From the NCBI RefSeq assembly GCF_001399755.1, contig NZ_LJCP01000008.1, forward strand, positions 186,001-250,000: a DNA stretch of 64,000 nt, read 5' to 3'. This stretch comes from Thiohalorhabdus denitrificans (lineage in GTDB: Bacteria; Pseudomonadota; Gammaproteobacteria; Thiohalorhabdales; Thiohalorhabdaceae). The notes beneath the pieces are model-generated. The model did no database searches. It was given only the letters and a program-made list of their open reading frames with translations, and was not told where the DNA came from. Shown piece by piece: positions 28,499 to 35,857 of this stretch; position 1 is the stretch's first letter; the number at the start of each line of letters is the position of its first letter. The position numbers were made by a program, and so were the translations under genes.

Positions 28499-29971
28499 TT
28501 ATACCGACAGACTCCGCGCCAGCTTGGCCTCCTCCCAGTCGTGCGGGATGTTGACGTGGTCGTGGTGGCCGTTCGGCGAGGGCTGCCGGAGGACAATCTT
28601 TCCGGTGTCCGCCTCGAACACCACCAGTCCCGACTGACCGCCCTGGTGCCCGCTATACACCGTGGTCATGTACTTGTCGTCATGGGTCGGCTCCACGGTG
28701 TGCGGATCGGGCCCGATGTCGAGCTCGTAGTCGATCTTCCACTTGCCGTCGTTGGGCACGCGGACCACCTTTCCCCGGTTCGGGCGGCGTGCCCAGGCGG
28801 TGAAGAAGAAGGCCCGCTCGTCGGCGTGGTTGGCCATGTGGAAGGGCAGGTGGGTACGCCCGAAGCCCTCGATATAGGCGATCTTCTTCCACTTCCGGGG
28901 ATCCGGGTTGGTGGAATCGTAGACGGCCACGTTGTTCTGCAGAACGTTGTTACAGGCCAGGAAATACTTGCCGCTAGTGCTGAAGCCCGCCTCGTGCATG
29001 GGCGACAGGGCCGAGGGCACGTTGAACTGCCAGGTGTAGCCCGTCTGGCGAATCAGCGGGAAATTGTTCGGCGCCCCCTTGGGCGTGGCGAGCAGGGCGA
29101 TGGGCTCCCAGTTCTTGGTGTCCAGGATGCAGCACAGGCCCTGCCGCCGGATCAGCACGCTGGCCAGATGCTCCTCCGGGTGCCAGGTGATGGCGTCCAC
29201 AAAGCAGGAGGTGGGGTCCGCCGGCATGAGCTCCTCGCCCATGAGCGCCTCGTGGGTGATCTTGGCGCCCTTCATACCCTGGTAGTCGAACTTCCCGGTG
29301 TTGGAGTCGGGGAAGATGCGGCTGACGTTCAGGGTCTTTCCGGTGGGGTCGTAGTCGAACTTGAAGGCCGCCACCACCTCGGTGTCGTCGTCGGTGGTGG
29401 TTACCAGGGCGATGTCCTTCTGGCCGTCGGCGAAGGAAACCAAGCCCTTGTTCTTGCCCACTCCGATGGAGGTGTGGACGCCAAGGCCCATGCCGAGCTT
29501 GTCCGAGATGTCGGTAACCACCTCGATGCGGTTCTGGTCATCCTTGCCGTGGTAGCGCAGCTTCCACATGCGCATATCGCCCCGGTTGCGCCATTCCGGT
29601 GAGTTCTCGTTGACGTAGGGGGCGCCGGGGCGCTGGTTGGTCAGGAAGAAGTCGAACCCTTCCCGCGGCTTTTCGGACGGCATGGAGCAGATGTGGTGCG
29701 GGATCGGGGCGTCCATTCCCGTCAGCATCATGGGTAGCCAGGCGAGGGTCTCGCCCACGGCCGGGTCCACGACCTGCACCAGGCCGGAGTATTTGCCGGG
29801 CAGGGCGCAGATGTTGCCGTCCAGCGTGCTCATGTCGAAGTTCCCGACGTCCCGGGATTCCTCCGCCTTCATGGAGGCCGCACGACCGCCGCCCGCGCTG
29901 AGCAGCCCCGCGCTGCCGACCAGTCCGGCCGCTCCGGCGGAACGGAAGAAATCGCGTCGCTTCATGGTCAT
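28499..29971 (-). CDS. Thiocyanate dehydrogenase-like copper beta-propeller enzyme
   Basis: The 490-aa periplasmic enzyme has a Tat leader (KRRDFFRSAGAAGLVG). The rest is a beta-propeller related to the N-terminal domain of nitrous oxide reductase: PHHICSM (His92/His93) parallels the His pair of the NosZ CuZ site. Further His are well placed: His166, His326 (SPMHEAGF), His374/378/382, His424/430, His442 and His469/470/472. It stops at residue 490 and lacks the CuA cupredoxin domain, so it is not NosZ. The features fit thiocyanate dehydrogenase of Thioalkalivibrio, a trinuclear copper enzyme that turns SCN- plus water into cyanate and sulfur with two electrons to cytochrome c. Copper genes next door agree. 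Assignment is from motifs and context, without a search. Confidence 0.68.
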   Translation of the reverse strand: MTMKRRDFFRSAGAAGLVGSAGLLSAGGGRAASMKAEESRDVGNFDMSTLDGNICALPGKYSGLVQVVDPAVGETLAWLPMMLTGMDAPIPHHICSMPSEKPREGFDFFLTNQRPGAPYVNENSPEWRNRGDMRMWKLRYHGKDDQNRIEVVTDISDKLGMGLGVHTSIGVGKNKGLVSFADGQKDIALVTTTDDDTEVVAAFKFDYDPTGKTLNVSRIFPDSNTGKFDYQGMKGAKITHEALMGEELMPADPTSCFVDAITWHPEEHLASVLIRRQGLCCILDTKNWEPIALLATPKGAPNNFPLIRQTGYTWQFNVPSALSPMHEAGFSTSGKYFLACNNVLQNNVAVYDSTNPDPRKWKKIAYIEGFGRTHLPFHMANHADERAFFFTAWARRPNRGKVVRVPNDGKWKIDYELDIGPDPHTVEPTHDDKYMTTVYSGHQGGQSGLVVFEADTGKIVLRQPSPNGHHDHVNIPHDWEEAKLARSLSV

Positions 29972-30019
29972 GATTCGTGCTCCTTTTCGCTGGATGCGAG
30001 CGTTGTCCCTGAATCGCTC

Positions 30020-30676
30020 CTAGGAGGAGGCGATGAACTGGGAGATTTCCTTCTGCCGGGCGTCATCGGCCCAGTTCTGGGTGCTCAGGTAGTTCTTCAC
30101 GATGGTGCCGTCCTGCTTCACCAGGAAGGTGGCGGGGGCGTTGCGCAGCCCCAGGGCTTGCACCGCGTAGGACTTCTTATCCAGGTAGGTGTCGACGCGA
30201 TTCACCCCCAGGTCCTGCCGGAGCGCGCGGATGGTGCGGTTCACCGAGGCCATGGGGGTGTCCGGGGTGAGCTTGCCGCCCACGCTACCCAGGTGGATGG
30301 CGACCACCCGCAGGCCCGGGTTTTCCTGCTCCAGGCGGTCCAGGGCCTTCAGCTCTTCCAGGGCTTTCTCGTTGTGGGCCATGAAGAAATTGAGGACCAC
30401 CGGCTTGTCCCCACTGCTCAGCACCTGTCGGAGAGTGGTTTCCTCTCCGTCCAGGGTCTCCAGCGGCAGGTCCATGGGCACCTGATCTCCTTCGCCCTTG
30501 GTCTCGATGAACACCTCCCCGCCCACCTCTTCGGCGGTGGGGAACGCCCCGCCGGACTTCTTATTCGGGTTCGTGAACTGGTCGTCCGCGACCCCGATCG
30601 TCGTCCCCCCCAGGAACGCCAAGGCGAGCGCGGCTGCCGCCGACAGCAACGCCTTTCGAAAGTGATTGCTTCGCAT
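30020..30676 (-). CDS. TlpA-like thioredoxin-fold protein without active-site cysteines
   Basis: The 218-aa exported protein has a signal peptide (ALALAFLGGTTIGVA) and a redoxin-like fold with PMDLPLETLDGEETTLRQVLSSGDKPVVLNFF. Where WCxxC should stand it reads MAHNEKALEEL, and there is no Cys in the whole mature chain. The cis-Pro loop is kept (LRNAPATFLVKQDG). It is therefore not a redox enzyme but may bind or fold a partner. It is first in the sigma-54 transcript, 48 bases before the TcDH-like gene, so a role as copper chaperone or maturation factor for that enzyme is likely. A strong AGGAGG precedes the ATG. Confidence 0.8.
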   Translation of the reverse strand: MRSNHFRKALLSAAAALALAFLGGTTIGVADDQFTNPNKKSGGAFPTAEEVGGEVFIETKGEGDQVPMDLPLETLDGEETTLRQVLSSGDKPVVLNFFMAHNEKALEELKALDRLEQENPGLRVVAIHLGSVGGKLTPDTPMASVNRTIRALRQDLGVNRVDTYLDKKSYAVQALGLRNAPATFLVKQDGTIVKNYLSTQNWADDARQKEISQFIASS

Positions 30677-30781
30677 GATGCCCCCTCCTACGAGGTTGAA
30701 AGTTCCACCACCCGGCTCGGGCGGCTTGCCATGCCACAGGGACCGCGGTGCGTGTCCCCGGTCCTTTCCACACGTTTAATT

Positions 30782-30796
30782 GCAACCCCCGTACCA
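30782..30796 (-). promoter_or_regulatory. Sigma-54 (-24/-12) promoter of the TcDH-like operon
   Basis: Read on the minus strand the element is TGGTACG-GGGG-TTGC, one base off the consensus TGGCACG-N4-TTGC, with the exact GG-N10-GC spacing. It lies about 106 bases before the start codon at 30,676. It needs an AAA+ enhancer-binding protein; paired dyads upstream and an NtrC-family gene nearby supply both parts. Confidence 0.85.
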
Positions 30797-30857
30797 AGCG
30801 AATAAAGTTTAAAAAACAGGTTATTGGCGAGTTACTCCTGCAAACTGCAGGGGTCCT

Positions 30858-30894
30858 GTTCCACCCCGAAACAAGGCCTGTTCCAGGCTGAAAC
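30858..30894 (-). promoter_or_regulatory. Tandem upstream activator dyads of the TcDH-like operon
   Basis: There are two 15-bp dyads: GTTCCA-CCC-CGAAAC at 30,858-30,872 and GTTCCA-GGC-TGAAAC at 30,880-30,894. They start 22 bases apart, two helical turns, and lie 62-98 bases upstream of the -24 element. The same dyad occurs twice upstream of the porin gene at 37,452-37,486. Consensus of the four is GTTYCA-N3-YGRAAC. Confidence 0.82.
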
Positions 30895-30972
30895 GACCCA
30901 GCCATCCGGCGGGGCTTCGGCAACGGACAAGACAGACCCGTCCGGCGAAAGACGGGCGGGAGGGGAAGACGC

Positions 30973-31002
30973 AAAAAGGCCCGGGCGGTTGCCCGGGCCT
31001 TT
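30973..31002 (-). terminator. Rho-independent terminator of the two-component operon
   Basis: A 12-bp perfect stem AAAGGCCCGGGC / GCCCGGGCCTTT closes a four-base loop. On the minus strand it continues as a T run. It lies 20-49 bases past the stop at 31,022 and ends the histidine kinase/regulator transcript before the sigma-54 control region. Confidence 0.88.
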
Positions 31003-31021
31003 CCGGTGGGGTCCTAGGGGC

Positions 31022-31666
31022 TCAGTCCGTGCTGATAAGCTCCGTGGCGCGAAGATTCCGGAACACCGGACCGGGCGCGGAGCCGCTCAGAAGGGCCAGG
31101 CGGCGGTCGCTATTGGATCGGTGACTCCCGCCTTCCTCGTAGCTAAGAACGCATTCCCCGTCGACCCAGACCACCGGGAACGCCCCCACGTGGCGCAGGT
31201 GCAGGCGGATCCACTGGTCCCGGGAGAGGGCCACCTGCTCCGCAGCCAGCTCCTCTTCCTCCTCCCCCTGGAACCGCACCAGGGCCACCCGTTGTTCGGG
31301 CCAATCCACCGTAACGGCGAGGATCTCGTCGCTCTCGGGATCCTCGCCATGGATCAGGGCCAGGCCCCCCCGCCCCCCTTCCCCGGGACCGGAACGCAGG
31401 ACCGTCTCCGCCATCAGGTTCTGAAAGGTATGGCCCCCATAGACGAATAAACCGTGGGGGTGGGGATAGGGCTCCGAGGCGGTACCGCCGGTGGCCGCTT
31501 CTCGACGCACCAACGCCTGTTCTTCGGCCACCCTGTCCAGTGCCCAGGCGCCGAAATGCGGATGGCCCAGGGCCTCCAGCTCCGTTTCGCTCATGGGGCC
31601 GAACCAGGCATCCACAAACGGCCAATCATAGGCCTCGGGCTGTTCCGTCACGTGCTCCGTCTCCAT
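31022..31666 (-). CDS. ConA/LamG-like domain protein, unknown function
   Basis: The 214-aa acidic cytoplasmic protein has no signal peptide. The core resembles a concanavalin-type beta-sandwich: GLFVYGGHTFQNLMAETVL, GGLALIHGEDPESDEILAVTVDW, VALVRFQ, RDQWIRLHLRHVG, FPVVWVDGECVL, and a last strand with FRNLRATEL. Such domains bind sugars or other ligands. It follows the regulator gene by 38 bases and shares its terminator, so it may assist or modulate that two-component system. The start METEHVTE has GAGGAG upstream. I do not recognise a named family. Confidence 0.6.
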   Translation of the reverse strand: METEHVTEQPEAYDWPFVDAWFGPMSETELEALGHPHFGAWALDRVAEEQALVRREAATGGTASEPYPHPHGLFVYGGHTFQNLMAETVLRSGPGEGGRGGLALIHGEDPESDEILAVTVDWPEQRVALVRFQGEEEEELAAEQVALSRDQWIRLHLRHVGAFPVVWVDGECVLSYEEGGSHRSNSDRRLALLSGSAPGPVFRNLRATELISTD

Positions 31667-31704
31667 GGGAGTGTCTCCTCGACTATGGTCCCCATTGCCT
31701 TCCG

Positions 31705-33111
31705 CTACTCCAGGCCGTAGCGCTTCATCTTCCTCCACAGCGTGGTCCGGCCGATGCCCAGGTTGCGGGCGGTCCGTGTCAGGTTGTGGCCCGTCTGCTC
31801 CAGTGCCCGCTTGATGGTGGCGATCTCCTGATCCTCCAGGGTTTCCACACCTTCACCGCCTGGGCCACCGGCCCCCACTGCCTCAGCGGGCTCGCTCACA
31901 AGGGCGGTACCTTCCGTTACCTCTTCGGGGAGGTCCGCCACTGTGACCCTGGGAATAGCGGCCTCGGCGAAGGCAGTCACCTGCTCCATCACCGCCTGGA
32001 GCTGACGCACGTTGCCCGGAAACGGGAAGGCCCGTAGCGCCTCCAGGGCGTCCTCGTCGAACCCCCGCAGGGGTTTGCCGTACTTCTCCGCGTACTCCCG
32101 AAGGAAGTGCTCCGCCAGCCAGCGGATGTCCTCCGGACGGTCGCGCAGGGGCGGCAAATGGAACCGGACCCCGTTCAGGCGGTAGTACAGGTCTTCCCGC
32201 AGGGACATGGGACGGCCGTCACCGGCGTACCCCTCCTCGCCCGTGGCGGCCACCACCCGAATATCCACCTTCCGCTCGCGGTTGGAGCCCACCCGGCGGA
32301 TGGCGGAGTCCTGCAGAACGCCCAGGAGCTTGGCCTGCAGGGCCTCGGGCATGGAGCCTACCTCGTCCAGGAAGATGGTCCCCCCATGGGCCGCTTCGAA
32401 CAGGCCCTCCTTGTCCGCCGACGCCCCGGTGAAGCTGCCCCGCACGTGCCCGAACAGCTCGCTCTCCAGCAGCGCTTCCGGCAGCCCGGCACAGTTGATA
32501 TTGATGAACGGACCGTTGGCCCGGGGGCTCTGGTTGTGGATCTCCCGGGCCAACAGGGTCTTTCCGGTGCCCGTCTCGCCCGTAATGAGGATGCCGAGAT
32601 CCGTCTTCGCGGCCTGCGTCATGCGCGACCAGATCTTCCGCATCCCTTGGCTCTGGAAGTGAAAACCTTCGGAGGTCGCGACCTCCTGATCCTGGTCGAA
32701 GGGGAACAGGGAGTCGGCGGAGGCGACGATGTTGCTCCGGAGCTTTTCCAGCAGCTCCTCCTGGTCGTAGGGTTTGGTGAGGTAATCGACGGCCCCGATG
32801 CGCATGGCCTCCACCGCGGACTCGATGGTGCCGTAGGCGGTAATTAGGATGACGGGGAGGGAGCGGTCCCGCTTGCGGATCTCCTTCAGCAGCTCCAGCC
32901 CCGACATGTCCTCCATCTTGAGGTCCGCCAGGACCCCTTCCACCGGGCGCTCTTCCAGGTGGCGAAGCGCGGTTCGCCCTCCATCCGCCTCCAGGGGGTT
33001 GAAGCCGGCCGCCTCCAGGAGCAGCACCAGGCTCTCCCGCATGGGGGCGTGGTCATCGACGACCAGAATGTTATCCGGCGAGGTTTCCGGAGACCGTTGA
33101 CCGCTGGACAT
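31705..33111 (-). CDS. NtrC-family sigma-54 response regulator
   Basis: The 468-aa protein has a receiver (Asp63 in VLADLKMEDMSG), a linker and an AAA+ domain with Walker A GETGTGKT (178-185). The sigma-54 contact loop is GSFTGA (225-230; Ser replaces the usual Ala), Walker B is GGTIFLDEVGSM, and the Fis-type C-terminal helix-turn-helix is TARNLGIGRTTLWRKMKRYGL. It activates sigma-54 RNA polymerase after phosphorylation. It lies between two transcripts that both have sigma-54 promoters and identical tandem dyads, so those are its likely targets. The start overlaps the kinase gene by 41 bases and follows GGAGG. Confidence 0.93.
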   Translation of the reverse strand: MSSGQRSPETSPDNILVVDDHAPMRESLVLLLEAAGFNPLEADGGRTALRHLEERPVEGVLADLKMEDMSGLELLKEIRKRDRSLPVILITAYGTIESAVEAMRIGAVDYLTKPYDQEELLEKLRSNIVASADSLFPFDQDQEVATSEGFHFQSQGMRKIWSRMTQAAKTDLGILITGETGTGKTLLAREIHNQSPRANGPFININCAGLPEALLESELFGHVRGSFTGASADKEGLFEAAHGGTIFLDEVGSMPEALQAKLLGVLQDSAIRRVGSNRERKVDIRVVAATGEEGYAGDGRPMSLREDLYYRLNGVRFHLPPLRDRPEDIRWLAEHFLREYAEKYGKPLRGFDEDALEALRAFPFPGNVRQLQAVMEQVTAFAEAAIPRVTVADLPEEVTEGTALVSEPAEAVGAGGPGGEGVETLEDQEIATIKRALEQTGHNLTRTARNLGIGRTTLWRKMKRYGLE

Positions 33112-35656
33112 GCGCTTCCTCCGTGAGGGGAAGAATCAGGGCGACGGTGGTGCCCGACCCCGGGACGCTGGACACCTCCACCCGCCCTCCTTGGCTCTCC
33201 ACGACCTGCTTGACGATGGCCAGTCCAAGGCCGGATCCCGAGGCGTTGGTGGTGAAGAAGGGCTCGAAAATGTCCTCCATTTGTTCCGGTTCAATGCCCC
33301 GCCCGTCGTCCTCCACGGCGAGCCGGAGCTCGCCGTCCAGAGACGTTCCGCAGAGCCGGATACGCCCCGCATCGCCGCAGGCCTTCACGGCATTCAGGAA
33401 CAGGTTCCAGAGGGCCTGCCGAAGGCGGTCGGAATCCATCCTGCACATGGGGAGAGCCGGAGGGGCATCCACCAACAGCTGGATGTCCGCGTCCTGGCCG
33501 GCGAGGTGGGCCTGGGCCTCTTCCTCCACCGAGGCCAGGAGGCGGCGCGGATCGCTTTCGCGCAGCATCTCCCCCGCCGGGCGGGCGAAATCCAGGAAGT
33601 CGCTGGCGGTCTTCTCCAGGCGCCGGGCCTCCTCCTCGAGGATGCGCAGGGCCCGGTCGCGCGCGTGCTCCCCGGTACCGGGGCTGTTCAGGATCTTCAG
33701 GCAATTGGACATGGCTCCCAGGGGATTGCGGATCTCGTGGGCGATCCCCGCGGACATCTGGCCGATGGCTGCCAGCTTCTCCGAGCGGATCTTTTCCCGC
33801 TGCGTCCGCTGGAGCTGCTCGTTTGTCGCGCTCAGCTCCTGGATGAGAAAGGCGTCTTGCAGGGCCATGCCAGCGTGCATGGCCAGAAGCTGCGCTTTGG
33901 CCATGGTCTCCCCGGAGAAGGGGACGTCCATATTGCGGCACAGGACAAGGAGCCCAAGCACCCCATCGCGCCCCTCCACGGGGAAAATGGCGCCCTGCCG
34001 GCACGGCCCGCCCCCCTGGGCAAACAGGCCCCGCAGCTTGGGGTGTACCGTCAGGTCCACCGCCTCCGGCCTGTTCCGCCGCAGCACCCGTTCCAGGGGG
34101 CCGCTATGCTCCTCGAGGGGCCATTCCCCGAGCCGCCCCTCCATGGGCGAAAATTCCGGGTGGCAGCACGCGTACCGACGCAGACTGTCCTCCTGCGCAT
34201 CCGCCAGCCAGATGGCGGCCGCCTCCGCCTTGAGCAACCGAGCTCCGTCCCGGCAGACCACATTCAAAATGTCCCGTACGTCCCCCGCCGAGTTGATCAT
34301 CGAGACGATGGTTTGCATGGTGTCCTGCACCCCGCCTTCCCAGACCGTCTCCCGGTAGAGGATGGCCCCGGCAAGGGCCTGGGAGGCCCCGTCCACCATG
34401 CTCAGGATCTCCCCCATCCGGTCCTGGCCGGGATCCTCGGCCTCCCCCCAGCAAAGGGAGAGGCGCCCCAGGCGCCGGCCGTGGGCGTGCACGTCCACGC
34501 ACACGCCTCTTCCGGACTCGGCCGCCCGGTTGTCCTGTTCCTGGAAGGCAAGGCGCTCCGCCCCGCTGTCCCCCAGCAGCTCGTCCTTGAGCAAATCGGG
34601 GTTACGCAGCACCGAGGCGTCGATGTAGAAACGTCCGGACACGGGCCCAACCAATCGGCCCACCGCCGTCTCGAAGGTCTCCAGGATCCGCTCCATGTCC
34701 AGCGTTCCCGCCCCGCATTCCGTGATGGTGGTACGGCAGCTCAGGACCCGGTAGCTGAACTCCAGCTGCTCTTGCTGCTCTTGGAGCCGCTCATTGGAGC
34801 GGGACAGGGCATTCTTGACCCCCTGGATCTTGCGCACCGCATAGATGTAGCCAAAGACCAGGAAGGCCAGGATCCCCATGTAGAGCAGGACCTTGACCCC
34901 GTGCCACAGCCACCAATTGATGTCCCACAGGGTGGACAGGGGGAAGAGGAAGGCGCTTTCGGCGAACAGGCCGTGGATAGCCGTAAACACCCCCAGGGAG
35001 AGCTCTCCGCTCCGCCGGTAACCGGCGAAGCAGAGCAGGGCGGCCCCCGTGAACAGGACCCCGGCCGCTCCGTTCAGAAAAATGCTCGCCCAGGTGAACT
35101 CCTGGCTGCGACCCGAGGGGTGAACCATGGCCAGGAATTCCTGGTCAGGGACCCAATAAACCAGTAGAAGGCTTCCCACCAGGGGGACGAGGACCGCGGT
35201 CAGAATCTTCCGCGGCTCCAGATGGTCCAGACGCATCCGCGGCAGGACGGCCAGGTAGGCCGTCAGCATGAGCAGGGCGCCCCAGGCGACCGAGAGGGAG
35301 TGGAGGGCGACGAATCGCTCGGAGCCCGGCTCCGAGATGGCGTGGATCAGGTCGAACAAGCCCATGGCCAGGAAGGCCAGGGTGAAAAACAGCAGCTCAT
35401 TGCGGGGTTGCAGGAAATAGATCCCGCCGGCGGCCACCACCACCAGCAGGGCCACGAGACCACAAAACCCCTCCACAACCCCGTGGGTGAGGGCCAGGAC
35501 ATAGCTCTCGTCCAGGGCCTGCTCCCGAAGACCCAACAGAGCGATCGGGGGCAACAGCAGGACCAGGGCCACACCCCAGGTCAGCACCCACCGGTGCCTG
35601 GGATCCAGCCGCCAGCCTTCCCCGGACTCCTCGGGCAGAAGGAAGTTGGTCTGCAC
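33071..35656 (-). CDS. Membrane sensor histidine kinase, partner of the NtrC-like regulator
   Basis: The 861-aa kinase starts with about eight membrane helices of MASE type (THGVVEGFCGLVALL, LAFLAMGLFDLIHAIS, then five more). A coiled coil follows (NALSRSNERLQEQQEQL), then two GAF-like regions, a HisKA helix with GIAHEIRNPLGAM and a HATPase_c with DDGRGIEPEQ and GSGLGLAIVKQVVE. The signal may be sensed by the membrane part or by the GAF regions. I chose the GTG at 35,656, which has AGGAG seven bases before it; an ATG at 35,773 has no ribosome site. The 41-base overlap with the regulator shows they form one unit. Confidence 0.88.
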   Translation of the reverse strand: MQTNFLLPEESGEGWRLDPRHRWVLTWGVALVLLLPPIALLGLREQALDESYVLALTHGVVEGFCGLVALLVVVAAGGIYFLQPRNELLFFTLAFLAMGLFDLIHAISEPGSERFVALHSLSVAWGALLMLTAYLAVLPRMRLDHLEPRKILTAVLVPLVGSLLLVYWVPDQEFLAMVHPSGRSQEFTWASIFLNGAAGVLFTGAALLCFAGYRRSGELSLGVFTAIHGLFAESAFLFPLSTLWDINWWLWHGVKVLLYMGILAFLVFGYIYAVRKIQGVKNALSRSNERLQEQQEQLEFSYRVLSCRTTITECGAGTLDMERILETFETAVGRLVGPVSGRFYIDASVLRNPDLLKDELLGDSGAERLAFQEQDNRAAESGRGVCVDVHAHGRRLGRLSLCWGEAEDPGQDRMGEILSMVDGASQALAGAILYRETVWEGGVQDTMQTIVSMINSAGDVRDILNVVCRDGARLLKAEAAAIWLADAQEDSLRRYACCHPEFSPMEGRLGEWPLEEHSGPLERVLRRNRPEAVDLTVHPKLRGLFAQGGGPCRQGAIFPVEGRDGVLGLLVLCRNMDVPFSGETMAKAQLLAMHAGMALQDAFLIQELSATNEQLQRTQREKIRSEKLAAIGQMSAGIAHEIRNPLGAMSNCLKILNSPGTGEHARDRALRILEEEARRLEKTASDFLDFARPAGEMLRESDPRRLLASVEEEAQAHLAGQDADIQLLVDAPPALPMCRMDSDRLRQALWNLFLNAVKACGDAGRIRLCGTSLDGELRLAVEDDGRGIEPEQMEDIFEPFFTTNASGSGLGLAIVKQVVESQGGRVEVSSVPGSGTTVALILPLTEEAHVQRSTVSGNLAG

Positions 35657-35857
35657 CGGGTCGCTCCTGGAAGCCGCCGCGCCTTTGAAGACTGCGGACC
35701 GCGGCAAGCGCCTACCCTGCCGAGCTAGGCTTGTAAGGGGTATAAAGGTGTATGGGTTCCATTTAACCCCCATCCACGGGATCTGTTAAGGGAACGTCCC
35801 GAATGGCCTTAAGTGACCACCCAAGTCCCGGCCACCAACCGGAAACCGGGATCGCCC
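35657..35857. other. Intergenic region between porin and kinase genes
   Basis: About 200 bases between the porin stop and the kinase GTG. It should hold the kinase promoter and the end of the porin transcript. A TTTATACC stretch near 35,740 (minus strand) could be a -10, but no sigma-54 element or GTTYCA dyad was found, so the regulator may not control its own operon. Confidence 0.4.

Noticed and set aside
28499-29971. Nitrous oxide reductase (nosZ)
   Set aside because: The His pair and propeller resemble NosZ, but the CuA domain with its Cys ligands is absent, the length is too short, and no nosR/nosDFY genes are adjacent.
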